A stretch of DNA of 64,000 bases from Polaribacter batillariae (GTDB taxonomy: Bacteria; Bacteroidota; Bacteroidia; Flavobacteriales; Flavobacteriaceae): assembly GCF_017498485.1 (NCBI RefSeq), contig NZ_CP071795.1:2790001-2854000 (forward strand), read 5' to 3'. The notes under the pieces are model-generated. The model did no database searches. It was given only the letters and a program-made list of their open reading frames with translations, and was not told where the DNA came from. The first letter of the stretch is position 1. Each line of letters opens with the position of its first letter. The position numbers and the translations under genes were made by a program. Positions 9,938-18,515 of this stretch are shown in pieces.

Positions 9938-9952
9938 CTAGTAGGTACTAGT
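9937..9952. promoter_or_regulatory. Probable operator for the GntR-type regulator
   Basis: ACTAGTAGGTACTAGT is a perfect palindrome (7-bp arms, 2-bp centre). It resembles the architecture of AraR-type operators and adjoins and overlaps the -33 element of the gal promoter. Binding there would block polymerase. That the neighbouring regulator is the binder is inferred. Confidence 0.7.
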
Positions 9953-10368
9953 ATGTTTTATTGCAATTATTTACTTAATTTTTAAGAAACAATTGCAGTA
10001 AAAACGACAATAAATTAAAGGACGAAGAATTTTTATAATAAGTAAAAGCATGTTAAACTTGTTAAAAACAGGGGTGTAATTAGGTTAATAGTGTATTAAA
10101 AGGTAAGAATAAATTTTTGATCGCTTTATTTTTTCTACTTTTACAAAGCAATACCAGTTATTGTTTGAAATTACTGAGAAAGAAATTGATGGTTTTTTTC
10201 TTTATATAAAGAAGAAAACGAAAGAATAGCCTTAGCTACGGTTTTTTTATTCTGAAATAGAAAGGAAAAAAAGGCGATTTATTACAGGATTTTCAAATGG
10301 TAAATGGTATAAAATTTAAAGAACACTTTTTAGAGTTAAGAGCTTTTAAAAAAAAGAATCCACAAATA

Positions 10369-12489
10369 ATGAAAAACACACTTATTTTAAAATTTTTACT
10401 TCTTTTTATAAGTTGTAAATTTATAAGTTGTAAAAAACCAGTTGTTAAAACGCATGCACATACCAATAATTTAATTACTGAAACCAGTCCGTATTTATTA
10501 CAACATGCTCACAATCCAGTAAATTGGAATGCTTGGAATAACAAAACTCTCGCAAAAGCAAAATCAAGCAAAAAATTAATGCTTATTAGTATTGGTTACG
10601 CTTCTTGCCATTGGTGCCATGTAATGGAAGAAGAAAGTTTTAAAGATACTTTGGTGGCTAAAACCATGAATAAAAACTTTATAAACATAAAAGTCGATAG
10701 AGAAGAAAGGCCAGATGTAGATAAAGTATATATGACTGCTGTACAATTAATGAATGGCGGTGGTGGTTGGCCGCTAAATGTTGTTGCTTTACCAGATGGA
10801 AGACCTATTTGGGGAGGCACTTATTTCGAAAAAGAACAATGGATTGATATTTTGAACAAACTTTCGGATGTTTATGAGAAAAATCCAGAAAAATTAATCG
10901 CTTTTGCAGACCAATTAGAAAAAGGAATAAAATCTGTAGATGTTGTAGAATTGAATTTAAAAAAACCAGATTTCACAAACAATTTTATTCAAAAAGCGAT
11001 TGATAAATGGTCTGCAAACTTCGACCATTCTTTTGGTGGATTAAACAGTGCACCAAAGTTTATGATGCCTAATAATTATCATTTTTTGTTGCGTTATGCA
11101 ACCCAAAAACAAGATGCAAAATTGCAAGATTATGTATATCTTACTCTAGAAAAAATGGCTTTTGGAGGAATATTCGACCCGATTGAAGGCGGTTTTTCTA
11201 GATATTCTGTAGATAAAAAATGGCACATTCCGCATTTCGAAAAAATGCTTTACGACAATGCTCAATTGGTAAGTTTGTATTCAGATGCTTATTCTATTAC
11301 TAAAAATCCGCTTTATAAAGAAGTGGTTTTAGAAACGTTAAATTATGTAAATGCCAACATGATTGGCGATAAAGGTTCGTTTTATTCTTCTTTAGACGCC
11401 GATAGCGAAACTAAAAATAAAGATTTAGAGGAAGGCATTTATTATGTTTGGACAAAAAAAGAATTACAGTCTTTGCTTAATGACGATTATTTATTGTTCG
11501 AAGATTATTACAACATAAACGATTATGGTTTTTGGGAAAACGAACACTATGTATTAATTCGAAATGCTAAAGATGTAGATTTTATAAAAAAACACAACAT
11601 TACAATTGAGTTCTTAAAAGCTAAAAAGAAAAATTGGAAACAAATACTTAAAAAAGCAAAACAAAGTAGAAAAAAACCAAGATTAGATGATAAGGTGTTA
11701 ACCTCTTGGAATGCACTTATGTTAAAAGGCTATATAGATGCCTATCGTGTTTTTGGAGATGAAAATTATTTGAGAATTGCAAAAGAAAACGCAAAGTTTA
11801 TTGTCGCTCATCAACTTAAAAAAGATGGCAGTTTATTGCATACATATAAAGATGGAAAAAGCTCAATTAACGGTTATTTAGAAGATTATGCTTTTACGAT
11901 TGAAGCATTAATTGGTTTGTATGAGAACACATTAGAAGAAAAATGGTTAACAATTTCACGTGATTTGGCAGATTATACATTTGCTCATTTTCTTGATGAG
12001 AATAGCAAAATGTTTTATTTTACGTCCAATAAAGATGCTTCTTTAGTCGCTAGAAGTATAGCGTTTAGAGATAATGTACTGCCTTCCAGTAATTCTGTAA
12101 TGGCGAAAAACTTATTTAAATTATCGCATTATTTCGATAATAAGAGTTATTTAGAAACTGCAAAAGCAATGCTAAATAATGTGCAGCCAGAATTAGAGAG
12201 TTATCCTTCTGGGTTTTCTAATTGGTTAGATTTAATGATGAATTTTTCCAATCCTTACTACGAAATAGCTGTTGTTGGAGAAAAAGCGAAAGACAAAATA
12301 AAAGAGCTTAATAAAAACTACATTCCCAATAAATTAATTGCTGGAAGTTTAGGAGAAAGCAATATGCCTTTGTTAGAAAACCGATATAATTCTTCTAAAA
12401 CACTAATTTATGTGTGTGTAAATAGAGCTTGTAAATTACCAGTTTCTAAAGTCGAAAAAGCATTAGGGTTTATAGAGAGAAATTTTTAA
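10369..12489 (+). CDS. Thioredoxin-domain (DUF255) / six-hairpin lipoprotein, YyaL/SPATA20 family
   Basis: The N-terminal third is a thioredoxin-like DUF255 domain with the signature [15 protein letters not shown], including a CxxC pair, and GGGGWPLNV. The remainder is an alpha/alpha-barrel of the N-acylglucosamine-epimerase type (motifs [26 protein letters not shown] and [12 protein letters not shown]). The start is set at the ATG of MKNTLILKF because it gives a lipoprotein signal peptide with a cysteine after FIS. An in-frame ATG at 10297 would add 24 charged residues and spoil it. Members are usually cytosolic or mitochondrial; lipidated versions occur in Bacteroidota. The biochemical role of the family is unsettled. 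Confidence 0.88.
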   Translation: MKNTLILKFLLLFISCKFISCKKPVVKTHAHTNNLITETSPYLLQHAHNPVNWNAWNNKTLAKAKSSKKLMLISIGYASCHWCHVMEEESFKDTLVAKTMNKNFINIKVDREERPDVDKVYMTAVQLMNGGGGWPLNVVALPDGRPIWGGTYFEKEQWIDILNKLSDVYEKNPEKLIAFADQLEKGIKSVDVVELNLKKPDFTNNFIQKAIDKWSANFDHSFGGLNSAPKFMMPNNYHFLLRYATQKQDAKLQDYVYLTLEKMAFGGIFDPIEGGFSRYSVDKKWHIPHFEKMLYDNAQLVSLYSDAYSITKNPLYKEVVLETLNYVNANMIGDKGSFYSSLDADSETKNKDLEEGIYYVWTKKELQSLLNDDYLLFEDYYNINDYGFWENEHYVLIRNAKDVDFIKKHNITIEFLKAKKKNWKQILKKAKQSRKKPRLDDKVLTSWNALMLKGYIDAYRVFGDENYLRIAKENAKFIVAHQLKKDGSLLHTYKDGKSSINGYLEDYAFTIEALIGLYENTLEEKWLTISRDLADYTFAHFLDENSKMFYFTSNKDASLVARSIAFRDNVLPSSNSVMAKNLFKLSHYFDNKSYLETAKAMLNNVQPELESYPSGFSNWLDLMMNFSNPYYEIAVVGEKAKDKIKELNKNYIPNKLIAGSLGESNMPLLENRYNSSKTLIYVCVNRACKLPVSKVEKALGFIERNF

Positions 12490-12709
12490 TATCATTTCTT
12501 TTGCAGTAATTTCAAATCATAAATAATATAAGCTTTGTTAAAGTATGTAAAGTCGATGTTGTTTTTTTAAAAATAGCTCGATATTTTCTGCATATACTGC
12601 CGTTTTTTTTTACTTTTTAGAACTTTCGCCAAATACGCCCCCTTTTTCTGGCGAATATGTCACTCTTCATTTTAAGATAAAATAATCAAATTTGCAAAGA
12701 CATTTATAA

Positions 12710-14077
12710 ATGTTAATCAATTTTATGGATAAAGGAGTGTCAAAAAAAAACAGAATGGTTAAAAGAGGATTTTCTATATTACTTTTATTGCAAATTATAC
12801 TTTTTAACGATTCTTGTTCAAACGAAACAAAAGAAAATAACAATGTAAATACCAATTTTACGGCAAGTGTTCCTATTGGTTCTAATAGTTGGGTTACAGG
12901 AAAAAAACCAGAAAACAAAAGCATTGTTAAAAAAGAAGGCATACGAAATTGGACCTCTTTAAATCATGTAATTAACACGTATATAAGAACAGGAAGTGGA
13001 AAACTAAACCTTGGCCTAAAAATAAAATCTACAGAAGGAAACTCTAAAATTAATGTAACAATTTATAATAAAACAAAAACGATAAACGTAAAAAACAAAG
13101 AATATAAAACAATAAGCGTAGGAACTTTCGATGTTACAGAAGGTTATGTAAAAATAGAGCTTCAAGGAAAAGAAAAAACAGGTAATATTATTGCAGATAT
13201 AGATGAGGTTCTTTTAGGAGGAACAGCCGTTGCAACAAATTTAAATTTTGTGCCATCAACAAATCATCATTTTGGTAGAAGAGGGCCATCTGTACATTTA
13301 AAATACAGCCAACCAGAAAATGAAGAAGTGCAATATTTCTATAATGAAATTACGGTTCCTGCTGGAGAAGATAAACTAGGAAGCTTCTTTATGGCAAATG
13401 GTCATGCAGAAGGTTATTTTGGAATACAGGTAAACTCTAAAACAGAAAGACGTGTATTGTTTTCTATTTGGAGCGCTTTTGTAACAGACAACCCAAATCA
13501 AATTCCAAAAGATTATACAGTAAAAAGTTTAGGAGGTGGAGAAGGAGTAACAATTCAAAATTTCGGCAACGAAGGTTCTGGAATTCAGAGTTTTAAAAAC
13601 GTAAATTGGAAAGTAGATACAACCTATAAATTTTTATTAAAAGGAGAACCCTCTCCTGTAGCAGGATCTACAGATTACACTGCGTATTTTTACGATCCAT
13701 TAATTGAAAAATGGCAAATAATTGCCAGTTTAAGAAGACCAAAAACAGTAACTTACTTAACGAGATTGTATTCTTTTTTAGAGAATTTTAATCCAAGTAC
13801 AGGCAATCAAACAAGAAAAGCTTATTTCGAAAATCAGTGGGTTTATACCACCAACAAAAAATGGATAGAAATTACAAATGGAAAATTTACAGCAGATGCC
13901 ACAGCAAATGCGAACGAAAGATTAGACTACGCAGGGGGCGTTATCGGGGATAAATTTTTCTTAAAAAACGGTGGTTTCTTTAACGAAAATGTAGCGCTGA
14001 AAACAAATTTTTCTAGAAAAGAAAGTGAAAATTCCCCCAATATAATTTTCTCTAGTTTGCCAAAACCAAAACTTTAA
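12710..14077 (+). CDS. DUF3472 domain lipoprotein (with DUF5077-like N-terminal module)
   Basis: The product is exported, probably a lipoprotein: the hydrophobic segment ILLLLQIILFNDSC ends in a lipobox-like cysteine. Later ATGs at 12725 and 12755 would give a more usual short n-region, so the true start may be one of those. A DUF5077-type beta module spans about residues 75-175. It is followed by a DUF3472 domain (about 185-375: FGRRGPSVHLKYSQP, FFMANGHAEGYFGIQ). These domains occur in secreted proteins of Bacteroidota carbohydrate loci, but the activity is unknown. A terminator hairpin follows at 14119. It has no obvious operon partner. Confidence 0.75.
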   Translation: MLINFMDKGVSKKNRMVKRGFSILLLLQIILFNDSCSNETKENNNVNTNFTASVPIGSNSWVTGKKPENKSIVKKEGIRNWTSLNHVINTYIRTGSGKLNLGLKIKSTEGNSKINVTIYNKTKTINVKNKEYKTISVGTFDVTEGYVKIELQGKEKTGNIIADIDEVLLGGTAVATNLNFVPSTNHHFGRRGPSVHLKYSQPENEEVQYFYNEITVPAGEDKLGSFFMANGHAEGYFGIQVNSKTERRVLFSIWSAFVTDNPNQIPKDYTVKSLGGGEGVTIQNFGNEGSGIQSFKNVNWKVDTTYKFLLKGEPSPVAGSTDYTAYFYDPLIEKWQIIASLRRPKTVTYLTRLYSFLENFNPSTGNQTRKAYFENQWVYTTNKKWIEITNGKFTADATANANERLDYAGGVIGDKFFLKNGGFFNENVALKTNFSRKESENSPNIIFSSLPKPKL

Positions 14078-14118
14078 GCGATACAGTGGTTAAAGTTTTT
14101 ATTTGAATTAGTTTGGCT

Positions 14119-14160
14119 AGGAATAAATTGATAAGAAATTGTTGGTTTATTCCTTTTTTT
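14119..14160 (+). terminator. Rho-independent terminator after the DUF3472 gene
   Basis: A perfect 9-bp stem (AGGAATAAA / TTTATTCCT) is followed by a run of T residues. It lies 42 bp beyond the stop codon. Confidence 0.75.
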
Positions 14161-14215
14161 TTATTTTAAAAATTTCCCTCAAATTAAGCAACGAATACCT
14201 GCAAAATACTTTCAA

Positions 14216-14288
14216 TTGACAAATTAGTACCCCTTTTTTGATGAATAAAACATCCATTTTAAATTGAAATAAAAAGGAAATTTGTCAA
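14216..14288. promoter_or_regulatory. Long-spaced inverted repeat upstream of the tdh-type gene
   Basis: TTGACAAATT (14216-14225) and AATTTGTCAA (14279-14288) are perfect reverse complements 53 bp apart. Nested inside are TTTCAATT and AATTGAAA. The structure ends 36 bp before the ATG. It may be a binding-site pair or an RNA stem in the leader; its function is unknown. Confidence 0.4.
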
Positions 14289-14323
14289 TAAAAAAACACT
14301 CATTTTAACAAATAAATACAAGT

Positions 14324-15274
14324 ATGATTAAAATTTTAATCACAGGCGCAGGAGGTCAATTGGGCTCGGTATTAACAAAAGAATTGCAACAAAAATTTGG
14401 AGTGCAAAATGTAATTGCTACAGATTTGTTAGAAAAACCTAATTTTATGGGGCATTTCGAACAACTAGATGCAACAGATTATAAAGCAATAGAAAAAATC
14501 GTTGTCGAAAATAAAATCAACCAAATTTATCATTTGGCTGCAATTTTATCAGCAAAAGGAGAAGAAAATCCATTAAAAACTTGGGATATTAATATGAAAT
14601 CTCTTTTTAATGTTTTAGAGGTTTCAAGATTGTACGGAATAGATAAAGTTTTTTATCCGAGTTCAATTGCTGTTTTTGGAGATAAAATACCGCGTGAAAA
14701 TACTCCTCAAAACCCAAATTTAACACCAACAACAGTTTACGGAATTAGTAAAAGTTCGGGCGAGAATTGGGGAAATTATTATTTCGAAAAATATGGTTTA
14801 GATGTAAGGTCGTTAAGATACCCAGGCATTATTGGTTACCAATCTTTACCTGGAGGTGGCACTACAGATTATGCTGTAGATATTTACCATAAAGCAGTAA
14901 AAAAAGAAAAATTTAGCTGTTTTTTAGAGAAAAATACAGTGTTGCCAATGATTTTTATGAACGACGCCATTAGAGCTACAGTAGCACTAATGGACGCCCC
15001 AAAAGAAAACATTTCTGTAAGAACTTCATACAATTTAGCTGGAATGAGTTTTAGTCCAAAAGAAATTTTTGAGTCGATAAAAAAGATTTATCCAAATTTT
15101 AGAATAAGTTATAAACCAGATTTTAGACAAAAAATTGCAAGTTCTTGGCCACAAAGTATTAACGATACAAATGCAAGAGAAGATTGGGGCTGGAAACCCG
15201 CTTATAATTTAGATAGAATGTCTAAAATTATGATTCAAAAATTAGAAGAACAGTATAAATTAGCAACAATTTAA
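14324..15274 (+). CDS. tdh: NAD-dependent epimerase/dehydratase, L-threonine 3-dehydrogenase type
   Basis: This extended short-chain dehydrogenase has 316 residues. It carries the N-terminal NAD-binding GAGGQLGSVL motif and the catalytic YGISK (Tyr-xxx-Lys). The segment RYPGIIGYQSLPGGGTTDYA is characteristic of the SDR-type L-threonine 3-dehydrogenases, which oxidise threonine to 2-amino-3-ketobutyrate. No kbl ligase gene is adjacent. The gene stands alone on the plus strand, and its 3' end faces the CBM9-like gene across repeat element A copy 2. A sugar-nucleotide epimerase is the alternative, but the GGGTTDYA segment argues for threonine dehydrogenase. Confidence 0.82.
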   Translation: MIKILITGAGGQLGSVLTKELQQKFGVQNVIATDLLEKPNFMGHFEQLDATDYKAIEKIVVENKINQIYHLAAILSAKGEENPLKTWDINMKSLFNVLEVSRLYGIDKVFYPSSIAVFGDKIPRENTPQNPNLTPTTVYGISKSSGENWGNYYFEKYGLDVRSLRYPGIIGYQSLPGGGTTDYAVDIYHKAVKKEKFSCFLEKNTVLPMIFMNDAIRATVALMDAPKENISVRTSYNLAGMSFSPKEIFESIKKIYPNFRISYKPDFRQKIASSWPQSINDTNAREDWGWKPAYNLDRMSKIMIQKLEEQYKLATI

Positions 15275-15579
15275 ATAAAATGTACTAAAAAATAAAGATA
15301 GCTTAAAGAGTGAGCTTCAGGCAATAAAAGATGTAGGATTTTAAAATCAGCACCTATTCTTACATTTTTTAAACTAAGAATTGGTACAAAAAAGAAGCTG
15401 TCTCGAAAGTCTTAAAATTTGCCATTTCGACTGTAATGGAGAAATCTTATTTATTGTTTTTCAGTATTTTATATTTTTAGATAACTTCGTTTGCTACTTT
15501 CAATTAAAATATATGTTGATTTTAATAATGCTAAAAATAACAGTTAAATTTACTTTTGTGACAGCCTCTTTTTTAATTG
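15275..15579. other. Convergent intergenic region filled mostly by repeat element A
   Basis: Two converging genes meet here. Apart from element A copy 2 (15391-15573) there is only AT-rich sequence, and no separate terminator. The element itself probably ends transcription from both sides. Confidence 0.5.
15391..15573 (-). repeat. Dispersed inverted-repeat element A, copy 2 (inverted, longer)
   Basis: The left end AAGAAGCTGTCTCGAAAGTC matches the reverse complement of the right end of copy 1. The right end TTTACTTTTGTGACAGCCTC matches the reverse complement of its left end. The middle carries about 50 extra bases relative to copies 1 and 3. It ends 7 bp from the CBM9-like stop codon. Confidence 0.75.
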
Positions 15580-16215
15580 TTACGTAAGTTCAAGCAAACC
15601 AAAAGAGCTATCGATATGAAAATTTGGCTCTTTTGTTTGTGGGTTTACCCAAGGAATCCAAGTTGGCTCAAATAAATTATTTTCTTGTAGATTGTATTTT
15701 GCTCTGTAAATTCCTGTTTCTATCTGTCCGTTTTTTAAAAGATTTAGTTCTTTTAAAGATTTTAGTGTAATTGCAATTTCTACAATAAAATAATTAGGTT
15801 CTATTGTCGATTTTACTTCAATGTCTTGTGAGGGCCAATTCCAATTAAAATCAAATTTTCTGTTTGGCTTTGCTTTAAAATCCATAATTCTTGCAAGAGG
15901 GTCTATTTCTAAACAATAATAAGGTTCTAGAGAAGCATCACTCCTAAAAAACAATTCTACCCTGTCAGAATTATTAATGCTGTCGTTTTTTTCTTTAGAT
16001 GGATGTATGTGTACTTGATTGTCGTCAACCTTAAATTGAAAAAAGATTTTTTCGGAATTATAAACAGCTTTAAATTCAATTTTTTTAATAGGTTTATCAT
16101 CCCAAGGAGAAGAAAAATCGGTTAAGCTATTTGCTTTTTTCCAAATAAGATGATTTCCTTTCCCAGAAAGGATAATTTCTTTGTCTTGTACTAGATTTAC
16201 TTTATATTTTTTCAA
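15580..16215 (-). CDS. CBM9-like carbohydrate-binding protein
   Basis: The 211-residue protein resembles the family 9 carbohydrate-binding module fold: a beta-sandwich with SLTDFSSPWDDKPIKKIEFK, then YNSEKIFFQFKVDD and an SDRVELFFRSD core. Proteins of this kind usually bind sugar ends and are often exported, but no signal peptide is visible here. It is either cytoplasmic or mis-started, although no better upstream ATG was seen. It is encoded on the same strand as the LacI regulator, 143 bp downstream, and may belong to the same sugar regulon. The substrate is unknown. Confidence 0.72.
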   Translation of the reverse strand: MKKYKVNLVQDKEIILSGKGNHLIWKKANSLTDFSSPWDDKPIKKIEFKAVYNSEKIFFQFKVDDNQVHIHPSKEKNDSINNSDRVELFFRSDASLEPYYCLEIDPLARIMDFKAKPNRKFDFNWNWPSQDIEVKSTIEPNYFIVEIAITLKSLKELNLLKNGQIETGIYRAKYNLQENNLFEPTWIPWVNPQTKEPNFHIDSSFGLLELT

Positions 16216-16358
16216 GTGTAACTAATTTTTAAGGAAGCGTTCGTTTTATTAAATTTGTTGCTAGCATAATAGTTTCGTGAATGTTTTTTATTTATTTCCT
16301 ATTGGTATTCTGTGTTGATTTGCTGTGGTGAAAACTGGTGCTATAATAGAAAATATAT

Positions 16359-17396
16359 TTAACTTTCTAAATAACTTTCTAAATTTTCTGCATTAATAAT
16401 ATCGATTGGCAATAAGCTTTTTGCGGGTATTTCTTTGCCAAAAAGTAAATGTTCTACTAAATAGTTTAACCCTAAATAGACTTGTTTTTTAGGATTTTGA
16501 TGAATTAAAAAATCGATATGATTATTTTTTAGATATCGAATATTTTCGTCCAATAAATCGTAGCCTATAATTTTTATATTTTTTTCTTTTGTAAATTCGG
16601 CTACTTTGTATGTTTTTGATGTGGTAACAAAAATTCCTGCCAAATTTTTAGAAATGTTAAAAATGTATCTCAATTTATTTTTAAGATCAGCATTTTTAGC
16701 GCTATACGTTGTTATTTGATAGCTAGAATTTTCTAGTTCGTAAAAATAATTTCTAAATCCTTTTTCTTTTTCTTGCATATGTATTGCATTGTTAAAATCT
16801 TCATCTATATGAATAATAGCAATATTGGCGTTTTTAGGAATTAAAATTTTCATTAAACTCGCAGCAATTCTACCACTTTTAAATAAATCTTGACCAACAA
16901 AATTTTTGGTATTTTCTGTTTCTAATTGATTGTTAAACTTACTAACAATAATATTCGCTGCTGCATAACTATTTACAATTTTAGTGGTTTCTTTATAAAA
17001 GAGAGGTGTTAATAAAACAGCATTTGGCGATAACTTTAAAACTTTTTTATTTACATTTATAAAAGTTTGTACATCGTTAGTGTTAAAAAAGAAAGGCTCT
17101 ATAAAAATACCAAAAGAACTAAATTCGGCGATTGCTTCTTGTATTCCTTCAAAACAAGGCAGCCAAAAAGCATCTTCATTATAATCTGGCATAATTATAC
17201 AAATATGGTATTCTTTGGTGTTTTTTAAACTTCTTGCCAACAAATTTGGTTGATAATCTATTTCGTTTAACACCGCATTTACTTTCTCTAAAGCTTTTGT
17301 AGATACTTTTCCTCTGTTATGAATAACTCTATCTACAGTTCCTTTAGAAACCCCAGCCAATTCTGCAATATCTTTTATCGTATGTTTTTTGGTCAT
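16359..17396 (-). CDS. LacI-family transcriptional regulator
   Basis: The N-terminal DNA-binding head (TIKDIAELAGVSKGTVDRVI) is textbook LacI, followed by a periplasmic-binding-protein-like sensor domain (345 residues in all). The start is placed at the ATG giving MTKKHTIKD. The frame is open to 17465, but the longer start would overlap the putative promoter and one operator and adds 23 unrelated residues. The gene is divergent from the nucleotidyltransferase/kinase/permease/NagB operon, which it probably controls with itself. Two 14-bp palindromes lie between them. The effector is probably an amino sugar or its phosphate (inference). Confidence 0.9.
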   Translation of the reverse strand: MTKKHTIKDIAELAGVSKGTVDRVIHNRGKVSTKALEKVNAVLNEIDYQPNLLARSLKNTKEYHICIIMPDYNEDAFWLPCFEGIQEAIAEFSSFGIFIEPFFFNTNDVQTFINVNKKVLKLSPNAVLLTPLFYKETTKIVNSYAAANIIVSKFNNQLETENTKNFVGQDLFKSGRIAASLMKILIPKNANIAIIHIDEDFNNAIHMQEKEKGFRNYFYELENSSYQITTYSAKNADLKNKLRYIFNISKNLAGIFVTTSKTYKVAEFTKEKNIKIIGYDLLDENIRYLKNNHIDFLIHQNPKKQVYLGLNYLVEHLLFGKEIPAKSLLPIDIINAENLESYLES

Positions 17397-17401
17397 AATA
17401 G

Positions 17402-17409
17402 CAAATATA
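17402..17409 (-). promoter_or_regulatory. Putative -7 element of the LacI-family gene
   Basis: On the minus strand TATATTTG matches TAnnTTTG, followed by five bases and the ATG. There is no TTG at the ideal 19-bp spacing, so the promoter may be weak or need an activator. As with the GntR gene, the transcript would start at or beside the start codon. Confidence 0.5.
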
Positions 17410-17429
17410 TGTAATAAATAGATAAAATA

Positions 17430-17464
17430 TGTGTTCGATAACATTTCTAGTGTGTTCGAGCACA
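17430..17464. promoter_or_regulatory. Twin LacI-type operators
   Basis: TGTGTTCGATAACA (17430-17443) and TGTGTTCGAGCACA (17451-17464) are near-palindromes with the central CG typical of LacI-family sites. They share 12 of 14 bases and lie 21 bp apart, two helical turns, in the divergent region. Cooperative binding of the adjacent LacI protein is likely but inferred. Confidence 0.7.
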
Positions 17465-17503
17465 TTTTTTGTGGTTTTTCTTTTTTTTTATCATTTTATT
17501 ACA

Positions 17504-17511
17504 TAGCTTTG
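17504..17511 (+). promoter_or_regulatory. Putative -7 element of the amino-sugar operon
   Basis: TAGCTTTG matches TAnnTTTG and would give a leader of roughly 90 bases before the ATG at 17609. The expected TTG position holds only a T-run, so the -33 element is poor. Confidence 0.5.
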
Positions 17512-17608
17512 TAAAGATTAAAAAATATAGCTTCATTTTAATGTAGTTTCATCTATTTGATTTTCAGTAAATTAAATCATTTTTCGTAAAAAAATAAAAA
17601 CTAATATT

Positions 17609-18514
17609 ATGGATAAACCAACTTTAGTCATACTAGCAGCAGGAATGGGAAGCAGGTATGGAGGATTAAAACAAATGGATGCTTTTACACCAGAAGGAGA
17701 TACCATTATAGATTTTTCGTTATACGATGCAATAGAGGCTGGTTTTGGAAAAGTTGTTTTTGTCATAAGAAAAAGTTTCGAAAAAGAGTTTAAAGCTATT
17801 TTTAATAAAAAATTAGAAGGCAAAGTCGAAGTAGCGTATGTGTATCAAGAGTTAGATAATGTGCCCGAACCATATAAAAATCCAGAAAGGGTAAAACCTT
17901 GGGGAACAGGGCATGCGTTGTTAATGACAAAAGATGTTGTAAAAGAAAATTTTGCCATTATTAATGCAGATGATTTTTATAGCAGGCAAGCTTTTATTGC
18001 AATTGTAGAGCAGTTAAAAAATACAGCTAAAGATAGTTACGATTTTAGTATGGTTGCTTACTCTTTAAAAAATACCATTTCAGAGAATGGCTATGTTTCT
18101 AGAGGAGAATGTACAGTTGATAAAAATGGATTTCTAGTAGATGTTACAGAAAGAGTTCGAATCGAAAAAATAAATGGAGTTTTAAAATGCGAAAATAACG
18201 ATGGACAAATGGTTCCTATAGACGAAAATACGACTGTTTCTATGAATTTTTGGGGGTTTACTCCAAAATGTTTCGAATTTGGTGATGAATTATTTTTAGA
18301 GTTTTTAGAAAATAATAAAGAAAGCTTAAAGGCAGAATTTTATTTGCCATCTATCGTAAATAAAATGCTAGAAAGTAAAAAAGCTTCTGTAAAAGTTTTA
18401 GAATCAGAATCTAAATGGTTTGGAGTAACTTATAGCGAAGATAAAGAGAAGGTACAAAAAGAGATTAATAAATTAAAAGAAAACGGAGTTTATCCAACTA
18501 AATTATGGAGTTAA
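17609..18514 (+). CDS. NDP-sugar nucleotidyltransferase (sugar-1-phosphate pyrophosphorylase type)
   Basis: The 301-residue protein begins with the nucleotide-binding signature LVILAAGMGSRYGGLKQMD (GxGxR) of NTP-transferases. It has a metal-binding INADDFY aspartate pair about residue 115. Such enzymes join a sugar-1-phosphate to UTP or another NTP. It is first in an operon with a NahK-like kinase that would supply a hexosamine-1-phosphate, so a UDP-HexNAc uridylyltransferase role is plausible (inference). The C-terminal ESKWFGVTYSEDKE segment recurs in Bacteroidota homologues. The spacing to the next gene is 1 bp. Confidence 0.8.
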   Translation: MDKPTLVILAAGMGSRYGGLKQMDAFTPEGDTIIDFSLYDAIEAGFGKVVFVIRKSFEKEFKAIFNKKLEGKVEVAYVYQELDNVPEPYKNPERVKPWGTGHALLMTKDVVKENFAIINADDFYSRQAFIAIVEQLKNTAKDSYDFSMVAYSLKNTISENGYVSRGECTVDKNGFLVDVTERVRIEKINGVLKCENNDGQMVPIDENTTVSMNFWGFTPKCFEFGDELFLEFLENNKESLKAEFYLPSIVNKMLESKKASVKVLESESKWFGVTYSEDKEKVQKEINKLKENGVYPTKLWS

Positions 18515-18515
18515 T

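Larger units (their letters stand above)
9904..10368. other. Intergenic region upstream of the gal operon and the DUF255 gene
   Basis: The left end holds the gal promoter and operator. From about 10150 to 10365 short coding-like segments appear in shifting frames (for example ITEKEIDGFFLYIKKK, then [20 protein letters not shown]), interrupted by stops. They may be the remains of a decayed gene, though the protein is not recognised. No RNA gene was seen. Confidence 0.35.

Noticed and set aside
10297..10368. Longer start of the DUF255 protein
   Set aside because: It places 24 charged residues before a good lipoprotein signal peptide.
17397..17465. Longer N-terminus of the LacI-family protein
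   Set aside because: It would overlap the putative promoter and one operator, and adds residues before the canonical start of the DNA-binding head.
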